Shown here in pieces: positions 50,108 through 56,629 of a DNA stretch of 56,629 nt. How positions within the stretch are numbered: position 1 is the stretch's first letter; each line of letters starts with the position of its first letter. A program made the position numbers and the translations under genes. This DNA comes from Leptolinea sp964404415 (GTDB taxonomy: Bacteria; Chloroflexota; Anaerolineae; Anaerolineales; Anaerolineaceae): positions 1-56,629 of the forward strand of contig CAYOKC010000003.1 of assembly GCA_964404415.1 (NCBI GenBank). The letters run 5' to 3'. The notes beneath the pieces were generated by a model. The model worked only from the letters and a program-made list of their open reading frames with translations. It was not told the origin of the DNA and ran no database searches.

Positions 50108-50968
50108 TTACCATTGCCTGCGGGCGCGCGCCCGTGAGCGGACGACCGTCGCCGCTATGTTCATGAGCAGAACAAACATCAACAGAACCAGCACGGTGCC
50201 ATATTGAATGCGGATGGGCATACCCGGCACCTGCGTGGATATAACGAACAGGTGGTACGGTAAAGCCATGGTAGCGTCAAACATGGATTGCGGCAACTGG
50301 GGCAGGAAAAATGCGGCGCCGGTAAACAGGATGGGCGCGGTTTCTCCCGCTGCGCGTTCGAGCCCCAGGATGATGCCGGTGATGATACCCGGAAGGGCTT
50401 CAGGCAACACAACCCGCCTGATCGTCTGCCAGCGGGTGGCACCAAGCGAAATGCTGACCACCCGGAATGATGTGGGTACCGACCGCAGCGCTTCTTCCGT
50501 GGTGCTGATGATCACCGGGAGTGTCATGATCGAGAGTGTCAAAGAAGCAGCCAGAATACTGGTGCCGAATTTCATGAAGACCACAAACAGCCCCAGGCCG
50601 AAAAGTCCGTAGACTACCGACGGTATACCCGCCAGGTTAATGATGGCGATGCGGATCAGGCGTGTCCATTCGTTGTTGGGCGCGTATTCCGCGATGTAAA
50701 TAGCCGCCGCGATCCCCAGAGGAACAGCGAAAACGGCAGTACCCAGGGTAAGGTAAAGGGTACCGATGATCGCCGGCCACAGGCCGCCGGCTTTCATTCC
50801 ATCGGAGGGCATGGCGGTCAAGAATTCCCACGAGATCGCCGGACTTCCCTGGACGAAAATGTAGATCACAATGGCGATGATCGGCAGAACAGTGACCAGA
50901 CTCAGCAACGTTAAAAAGCCGAACCCCAGCTTTTCCATTCTTTTGGGAGGGATCAGGTGATTATTCAC
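50108..50968 (-). CDS. pstA: Phosphate ABC transporter permease PstA
   Basis: Permease of 286 residues with six membrane segments. Family features: FGFLTLLSLVTVLPIIAIVIYIF (TM1), the FVQGSPAISWEFLT loop, GTLYLTLGTAVFAVPLGIAAAIYIAEYAP near 63-91, LAGIPSVVYGLFGLGLFV near 113-130, and the ATPase-binding VVSISLGATRWQTIRRVVLPEALPGI near 172-197. It lies 8 nt after pstC and 3 nt before pstB. Confidence 0.94.
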   Translation of the reverse strand: MNNHLIPPKRMEKLGFGFLTLLSLVTVLPIIAIVIYIFVQGSPAISWEFLTAMPSDGMKAGGLWPAIIGTLYLTLGTAVFAVPLGIAAAIYIAEYAPNNEWTRLIRIAIINLAGIPSVVYGLFGLGLFVVFMKFGTSILAASLTLSIMTLPVIISTTEEALRSVPTSFRVVSISLGATRWQTIRRVVLPEALPGIITGIILGLERAAGETAPILFTGAAFFLPQLPQSMFDATMALPYHLFVISTQVPGMPIRIQYGTVLVLLMFVLLMNIAATVVRSRARARRQW

Positions 50969-50976
50969 AATCCCAC

Positions 50977-51882
50977 CTAAGAAAGCAGCCTTTCACTGCG
51001 TGTGGCTTTTCGCGAAGTCAGGGTGAAGGCGACGACGTTCACCACCAGCGCGATTACAAAAAGAATAATGCCGATCAGGAATAGGACACTGTAATGCACA
51101 CTGCCAGACGCCACTTCGCCCATTTCTGAGGCGATGGTAGCCGTCATGGTGCGGATGGGTGATATGAACGCGTCCAATCCCTTGGGCAAGACAGGCGCGT
51201 TTCCGGTGACCATCATCACCGCCATGGTTTCACCCATGGCGCGGCCCATCCCCAGAAGCACCGCGGTGATCATACCGGATTTGGCTGCCGGCACGGTGAC
51301 GCCCCAGATCGTCTGCCAGCGGGTGGCGCCCAGTGCCATAGCCGCCTCGCGGTAGGATTTTGGCACGGTGTTCAGCGCGTCTTCACCCACCGAGACGATC
51401 GTGGGAATGGAGATCATCCCGAGCAAAATAGCGCCGGTTAGAGTGGTCAACCCGGTGGGCAGATCAAAGAAGCGGCGGATGAACGGCACCAGCACCTGAA
51501 TGCCCAGAAATCCCAGCACTACCGAAGGCAGACCGGCCAGTAGTTCCACGAGGGGTTTGAGCAGCTCCTTTGTCCAGCGGGGAGCGATTTCAGAGATATA
51601 CACAGCGGTGCCCACACCAAACGGAACAGCCACGAGAGCAGCGCCCAGGGTGATCAATACTGATCCCAAAACCAACGGCCAGATGCCGAAGTAGCTTTCC
51701 GTGGGATACCAGCGTGTTCCCATCAGGCTGGTAAATTCGGCTTTCCACAGGGCCGGCACGCCTTCACTTAGCAGGAAATACAGGATCAGTAAAACGAACA
51801 GAATACTGGAATATCCGCAGATCTGAATTACACGGGTGACAAGGGTTTCACGCCATACAGGCATGGAACGAAGTTCATCCAT
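50977..51882 (-). CDS. pstC: Phosphate ABC transporter permease PstC
   Basis: Permease partner of PstA, 301 residues. GTRWYPTESYFGIWPLVLGSVLITLGAALVAVPFGVGTAVYISEIAP runs from about 50, followed by LAGLPSVVLGFLGIQVLVPFIR near 113-134 and the EAA loop EAAMALGATRWQTIWGVTVPAAKSGM near 184. GRAMGETMAVMMVTGNAP near 217-234 is the conserved PstC/PstA signature. It starts 3 nt after pstS, a typical pstSCAB order. Confidence 0.94.
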   Translation of the reverse strand: MDELRSMPVWRETLVTRVIQICGYSSILFVLLILYFLLSEGVPALWKAEFTSLMGTRWYPTESYFGIWPLVLGSVLITLGAALVAVPFGVGTAVYISEIAPRWTKELLKPLVELLAGLPSVVLGFLGIQVLVPFIRRFFDLPTGLTTLTGAILLGMISIPTIVSVGEDALNTVPKSYREAAMALGATRWQTIWGVTVPAAKSGMITAVLLGMGRAMGETMAVMMVTGNAPVLPKGLDAFISPIRTMTATIASEMGEVASGSVHYSVLFLIGIILFVIALVVNVVAFTLTSRKATRSERLLS

Positions 51883-51885
51883 TGG

Positions 51886-52921
51886 CTATTTCCCCGCCAT
51901 ATTCACCGGAACAAACCCGGTGTCTGCCACAATTTTTTGCGCTTCCGCTTCCATGATCCAATCCAGATACGTTTTTACGGTTCCCTGTGGTTGACCATGC
52001 GTGTAAATATACAGGTCGCGCGAGATAGGATACTTATTCTCATTCACCGTTGCGACAGAAGGGATCACATACTCAGAATGTTCTTCTTTGGCTACAGCCA
52101 GTAGTTTGACTTCCTCCGTGATGTATCCCAGACCGTCGTAACCAATGGCATTCGGATTGTCACGGACTTCAGCGATGATTCCTTCCGAAGACGGTAAAAG
52201 CAGCGTGGTCTCAGAGAAAAGGTCTTTGTTTTTCTTGTCCCCCAGCCGTATCACGGTTTCCAGGAAATACACATGAGTCCCCGAATTGGATTCACGTGAA
52301 AGCCGCACGATCGGCCGGTCATCACCACCCACATCTTTCCAGTTCTCAATCTTTCCCTGAAAGATATCGGAGACCTGCTTCAGGGTTAATTGTTTCACCG
52401 GGTTGGCCGGGTTGACGATCACCCCGATGGCGTCGCGGGCGACCACAAATTCAACGGGTTCAAAACCATGGCTTTCCGCTTCTTTGATCTCTTCCGGNNN
52501 NNNNNNNTTTCCTCCTATTTTAATTTGTTGATTTTTTACGAGTTGTCTTTTTTACTTCCTGGATGGGTTCCTCGATTACTTCCTCTTCAGGAGCTTCTTC
52601 AATTACTTCCGGCTCGATGTATTCATCTTCTTTGATCTCTTCCGGTTTAATGGCGCGGGACGCGTTGGCAATATCCACCGTGTTTGTCATTAACGCGGTG
52701 ATACCGGTTCCTGAACCGCCGCCGGTTACAGAAATGCGCACCCCGGGGTTTTCTTTTTGATACGCTTCCGCCCAGAGCAATGCCAGGTTGACCATGGTGT
52801 CTGAGCCTTTGTTTTGAATGTAAGCGGAAGCATCTTTTTCCGTTTTATCGCTGGTTCGCGCGGGAGCGCATCCACCGATCAAAAAAAGTGTCGCGAGTAA
52901 TAACACTGCGGCCTGTTTCAT
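51886..52921 (-). CDS. pstS: Phosphate-binding lipoprotein PstS, split by a gap and a chimeric contig end
   Basis: Phosphate receptor for pstCAB. The N-terminal part (52921-52646) gives a lipoprotein signal with LIGGCAPA (Cys18), YIQNKGSDTMVNLALLWAEAYQ, the phosphate loop VTGGGSGTGITAL and IANASRAIKPEEIKE. The C-terminal part (52497-51886) begins PEEIKEAESHGFEPVEFVVARDAIGVIV and continues KPLT-like LTLKQVSDIFQGK, RESNSGTHVYFLE and so on to the stop. Joining them at the shared 19-nt sequence yields a normal 295-residue PstS in one frame. Between them lie ten N and 119 nt of foreign sequence. The native gene is therefore probably intact, but not as assembled here. Confidence 0.9.
52498..52507. 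other. Assembly gap (10 N) inside pstS
   Basis: Scaffold placeholder. The left contig ends in the same 19 nt (52479-52497) that recurs at 52627-52645 on the right contig, so the true contigs overlap there and the gap is artificial. Confidence 0.9.
52508..52626 (-). other. Probable chimeric contig end: 3' end of an unrelated gene
   Basis: Read on the minus strand from 52626, this codes a Glu/Ile/Pro-rich acidic stretch, then a basic end KKTTRKKSTN and a TAA stop at about 52520, followed by AGGAGGAAA, a start signal for a next gene lost in the gap. It does not resemble PstS. The junction with PstS lies exactly at a 19-nt repeat, so this is most likely sequence from another locus mis-joined by the assembler. 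Confidence 0.8.
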
Positions 52922-53013
52922 GGTCGCAATTATATCTGATGCCGGCAGCACTTTTATACCGGATTTTTAATCTCATCCTGTATAATGGAAAGAACCCGGC
53001 ACAGGTAAGGTAT

Positions 53014-54567
53014 ATGGATACGATACTTATTCTTGATTTTGGTTCCCAGTACACGCAATTGATCGCCCGCCGCATCCGCGAGCTGCATGTTTACAGTGAA
53101 ATTCTTCCGTGGGACACGCCCGCGGATAGAATGGAAGCTCTCCATCCCGTCGGCATAATACTTTCCGGCGGTCCTTCATCTGTTTATGAGGAAGACGCTC
53201 CCTCGCTCAATCCGTATGTCCTGCAGGCCGGCGTGCCGATACTGGGCATATGCTATGGCATGCAGGCGTTGACGCGCGTAATGGGCGGGCAGGTTATCCC
53301 TGCCGGTGAACGTGAATTCGGGCCGTCACAGATCCACGTTATTAAAGAAAATCCCCTGATCCCGGATGGCATTCTGGATGTTTGGATGTCGCACGGTGAC
53401 CGTATCAACGTGATACCCGGCGGATTTAACGTGTTAGCCGAAAACCCGAGCTGCCCGTATGCCGCCATGGGTGACCCCACCCGCCGCATCTATGGTGTTC
53501 AATTCCACCCCGAAGTACGCCATACCCCGCAGGGAATGGAAATTCTGCACCGGTTTGTCATCAATATCTGCCAAGCGAAACCTGCCTGGACTCCCGCGTC
53601 CATGATCGAACTGGCTGTTGACCGCATCAAGGCGCAGGTCGGAGATGCCAATGTTCTTTCTGCGGTATCCGGCGGCGTGGATTCAAGTGTGGCCACTGCG
53701 CTGGCGGCGAAAGCCGTTGGCAACCGCCTGAATGCCGTGTTTGTGGATCATGGGTTATTGCGTAAGAACGAGCGGCTGTATGTGGAGCAGGCGTTCAAAC
53801 CCATCATGGGTGATAAATTTGTTTGCATCGATGCCACCGATTGGTTCCTGCAATCCCTGGTGAATGTCACCGATCCTGAGGCCAAACGTAAACTGATCGG
53901 CGAGACGTTCATCCGGGTGTTTGAAAACCACGCCCGCAGCCTTGGGCAGATTGACTATCTGGTACAGGGGACCATATACCCTGATGTGGTTGAATCCAGC
54001 GGGCCGGACCGCAACAAGGCTGCGCGGATCAAGTCACACCATAATGTGGGTGGACTTCCCGAAGATATGAAGTTCAAACTGGTGGAACCGCTGCGGTATT
54101 TCTTTAAAGATGAAGTACGGCTGGTGGGTGAAGCCCTGGGGCTGCCCAGAGAACTGGTCTGGCGTCAACCATTCCCCGGCCCCGGACTGGCCGTCCGCTG
54201 CCTGGGCGACATCACCCGTGAACGGCTTGACCGACTGCGTGAAGCAGACGCTATCTTCACAGACGAACTATCCACCTCGGGTTGGTTAAAAGCCGGCGCC
54301 GTGGGTGAGGAAGACCGCGCGGCACAGGCTTTTGCCGTGTTATTGCCGGTCAAATCTGTGGGCGTGATGGGTGACTACCGTACGTACGAAGAGGTGGTAG
54401 CCCTTCGCGCTGTAACAACAGATGATTTTATGACGGCGGATTGGGCGCGCCTGCCGGCAGACCTGCTGGCAAGGGTGGCCAATCGCATCGTTAATGAAGT
54501 TCCCGGCGTGAACAGGGTAGTCTATGACGTCACCAGTAAGCCGCCCGGAACCATCGAATGGGAATAA
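53014..54567 (+). CDS. guaA: GMP synthase (glutamine-hydrolysing)
   Basis: Converts XMP to GMP with glutamine and ATP; 517 residues. The class I glutaminase domain (1-195) has SGGPSSVYEE at 51-60, the nucleophile in LGICYGMQAL (Cys80) and FHPEVRHTPQG (His/Glu). The ATP pyrophosphatase domain has SGGVDSSVATALAAKAVG near 225-242 and the dimerisation domain ends VVYDVTSKPPGTIEWE, the universal GuaA tail. I start at 53014 (MDTILILDFGSQYTQ) with AGGTAAGG upstream. A TATAAT box at 52981-52986 is the probable -10; its -35 is poor. It diverges from pstS. Confidence 0.97.
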   Translation: MDTILILDFGSQYTQLIARRIRELHVYSEILPWDTPADRMEALHPVGIILSGGPSSVYEEDAPSLNPYVLQAGVPILGICYGMQALTRVMGGQVIPAGEREFGPSQIHVIKENPLIPDGILDVWMSHGDRINVIPGGFNVLAENPSCPYAAMGDPTRRIYGVQFHPEVRHTPQGMEILHRFVINICQAKPAWTPASMIELAVDRIKAQVGDANVLSAVSGGVDSSVATALAAKAVGNRLNAVFVDHGLLRKNERLYVEQAFKPIMGDKFVCIDATDWFLQSLVNVTDPEAKRKLIGETFIRVFENHARSLGQIDYLVQGTIYPDVVESSGPDRNKAARIKSHHNVGGLPEDMKFKLVEPLRYFFKDEVRLVGEALGLPRELVWRQPFPGPGLAVRCLGDITRERLDRLREADAIFTDELSTSGWLKAGAVGEEDRAAQAFAVLLPVKSVGVMGDYRTYEEVVALRAVTTDDFMTADWARLPADLLARVANRIVNEVPGVNRVVYDVTSKPPGTIEWE

Positions 54568-54605
54568 CCCGGTAAGTAAACCGAGAGAACAGGGCAGCGG
54601 ACATT

Positions 54606-56520
54606 ATGGACCTCGGCAGAGTTTTTCTCGCGGCCATGGGCAATTTGAGTCAATATATGATTCGGCACGGATTTCAGAACCGGCACAGCCCAGGGCGCAA
54701 AATTTCGGGGTTTCTTTTCACTTTCCTGATCATGAGTATTGCCGGTCAGGTTGCCGGTGCGCCCGCGGTACTGGCACAGAGCGAAGCCCGGATAAAGATC
54801 AACCGGCTTGACCCGTCAAAATTCCCGAATATTTATCTTGAAGCCGATATATACCGGCCTGACGGCAGTTTTGTTTCTGACCTTGGCGTAGATGACATTC
54901 GTGTTATTGAGAATGGAACGATGCGTCCGGTGGATGAAGTGCGTGAGACGCCTAACGCCGTCGATTTTATTGTGGCGGTCAACGGCGGGCCTGTTCTGGG
55001 GAACCGGATATCCAGCAAAACCAATTTGCAACTGATCAAAGACGCCCTGTTGGACTGGGTTCCGCAGGCGGAATCGATCGGCAAGGGGGATTCTGTCACC
55101 CTGGTGACCAATGCCGGGGTAAAAGCCACACACCTTGATTCACCCGATAAGTGGACGGCAGCGTTCAATACGCTCAGTCCGGAACTTGTCAACGCCACAC
55201 CCAGCCTGACCAGCCTGTCGAAGGCGGTGGAACTGGCTGCCGGGTCACCGGCAAACCCGGGCATGAAGCAAACCATTCTGTACATCACCCCGTTGATCTC
55301 CTCCGGCCTGGCAAAAGCTGTAGATAACCTGGCTGAACAGGCGGCCGGAGCGGGGATCAAGATCAATATCTGGCTGGTCGCTCCGCTTTCGGCCAAACAA
55401 CCCGAATCGGAGAAAGCCATACAGTCACTGGCAGACCGCACAGGCGGGGAAGTCTACCGTTTTACCGGCCGTGAAGCGCTTCCACCGGTGGAAAACTACC
55501 TGCAGCCGCTGCGCCGGCAATATGAGGTTGTGTACCGGTCCCGCGTAAATAAAAGCGGCCTGCAAAACGTGATCCTCATGGTTCAAACCGATGTTTTTCA
55601 GGCACAGTCAATAGAAGAGAGCTTTGATGTGACTGTGAAGGCGCCCAACGTGATGTTCGTCAACCCGCCCGAACTGGTAGACCTGCAATGGGTAAAGCAG
55701 GAGAACGGCAGCTATTCCCTGAAACCGGCGGAAATACCGGTTGACATCCGTTATGAATTTCTTGACAATCACCCGCGCAATATTCAGGTCACCCGGCTGC
55801 TGGTTGACGGGCAGGCGGTGGACGAACGCAACGTGCCGCCGTTTGACAAATTGAAATGGCCGGTGACGAAAGTTAAAGCCGGTGGAACCTACAGCCTGCA
55901 GGTGACATTGCGCGACGAACTGGGTTTGATTAATCAGACAGTTGTGCTTCCGTTGGAGGTCACAGTTCCTCCGGTACCGGCAGCCAACTGGCTTGAAACC
56001 ATTTCTTCGGAGCGGCTGGCATTAGCCCTGGGCGCTATTTTCCTGATCATCGGCGGGGTACTCTTTACACAATACCGTATGAAGCAGAACCGCTCAAAAC
56101 CCGCGTTGAAACCGGCTTCAACGCGCGCAGATACGCGCCCGGTGGAACGGCCCGCGGTGGTGATCAACCTTTCGGAGGGCAAGACAACGCCCGCAACGCT
56201 GGTGACACCCCGCGATACCACTGGCTGGCTTTTTTCTCTCGGTGACGGTGACAACATCACCACGCAACCGGGAGTCCGCCTGAGTGAAAGTGTGATGACC
56301 CTGGGAAGCAGCCCCATACGTGCCAATGTGGTCATCCCGTCACCCAGCGTTGACGGGCTGCATTCTGCACCGTACCGATGGGTACTGGCTGGAAGACGCC
56401 GGATCAGTCTCAGGGACATGGGTGAATGGAACGCCGGTCTCCAATCTGGGTACGGCCCTGCACAACGGCGATATCATCCGCATGGGCAAGGTCAGCTACC
56501 GGTTTGAATTGCGCGGGTAG
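54606..56520 (+). CDS. Membrane-anchored VWA-like/FHA protein with a frameshift near the 3' end
   Basis: Protein of about 637 residues once the frame is restored. It has a signal-like hydrophobic segment near 37-57, an extracellular VWA-like region (about 65-320: IRVIENGTMRPVDEV, VDFIVAVNGGP in place of the DxSxS MIDAS), an Ig-like region, one TM near 466-486 (LALALGAIFLIIGGVLFTQY) and a cytoplasmic FHA domain from about 555. The first frame reads FHA motifs to IPSPSVDGLH (about 56360), then turns to nonsense and stops at 56507. A different frame continues with HRTDGYWLEDAGSVSGTWVNG to 56520. The consensus spacing suggests about two residues were lost. The start at 54606 is uncertain; no strong SD is seen. 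Confidence 0.75.
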
Positions 56521-56571
56521 CACAAAAAAATCCACCTGATTAGCCCGAGTTATGATAAAATGCTCCTCTCG

Positions 56572-56629
56572 GGAAGGATGGCCGAGTGGCTTAAGGCGCC
56601 TGTCTTGAAAACAGGTGTGGGGAAACTCA
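56572..56629 (+). tRNA. tRNA-Ser (anticodon UGA), 3' part cut by window edge
   Basis: Acceptor strand GGAAGGA, D-arm with GCCGAGTGGCTTAAGGC, and anticodon arm CTGTC-TTGAAAA-CAG with anticodon TGA are in order, followed by the start of the long variable arm typical of tRNA-Ser. The rest lies beyond the edge. Confidence 0.92.

Noticed and set aside
1..56629. CRISPR array, insertion sequence or prophage
   Set aside because: No regularly spaced repeats, transposase, integrase or structural phage gene was seen on either strand.

Overview
The window looks like a metagenome-assembled or draft-scaffold piece of an Anaerolineae-type Chloroflexota genome. This is inferred from the gene set: lipobox-bearing solute-binding proteins, a fused two-domain EcfA, tandem DUF62 genes, several chemoreceptors, a flavoprotein/flippase pair and a remodelling-type cobamide salvage operon. 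No 16S or ribosomal gene is present to confirm it. Three 10-N runs (15876, 21243, 52498) are scaffold placeholders. Two of them can be interpreted from the protein they interrupt, and one of these exposes a chimeric contig end inside pstS.

Layout. 1-3778: a polyamine/iron/phosphonate-type ABC importer (ATPase cut by the left edge). 4071-8278: a HAD phosphatase, a Cache chemoreceptor and a TipAS MerR regulator. 8383-13214: an operon of two SAM-hydrolase-like (DUF62) genes with a complete ECF transporter. 13427-15853: a second chemoreceptor. 15978-18886: a sulfur-relay operon (PocR-type regulator, SQR-like flavoprotein, TusE/DsrC-like and DsrE-like proteins). 19004-21538: metA-metY behind a SAM-I riboswitch, with a possible Met/Cys-rich minigene between them. 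21791-23507: a CPBP protease and a META lipoprotein. 23590-30419: a branched-chain amino-acid-type ABC operon ending in a YtcJ-like amidohydrolase. 30469-35809: CheW and two paralogous chemoreceptors, one with a zinc-binding CZB domain. 36210-36620: yjdF. 36699-39528: argGH behind what reads as a complete ribosome-mediated arginine attenuator. 39545-42587: a DUF362 ferredoxin, dnaA and an oriC-like region. 42633-45509: a flavoprotein, a flippase-like membrane protein, a 43-residue membrane protein and a zinc ribbon. 45636-48993: cobT-cobS-cbiR-cobU behind a cobalamin riboswitch. 49087-52921: a small unknown gene and pstSCAB. 53014-56629: guaA, a VWA/FHA membrane protein with a frameshift, and the start of tRNA-Ser(UGA).

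Taken together, much of the region concerns sulfur, one-carbon and cofactor economy: SAM sensing (riboswitch), SAM cleavage (DUF62), methionine synthesis by direct sulfhydrylation (MetA with an acetyl-type residue, then MetY), sulfur relay, and corrinoid salvage. Control is largely by RNA: two recognised riboswitches, one probable leader-peptide attenuator, a possible Met/Cys minigene, and a promoter-terminator unit ahead of the liv operon. Two promoters place the -10 box only 6-7 nt before an ATG, which suggests leaderless transcripts. The most novel-looking items are the arginine attenuator, the DUF62/ECF operon and the PocR-SQR-TusE-DsrE operon with its start-overlapping palindrome.
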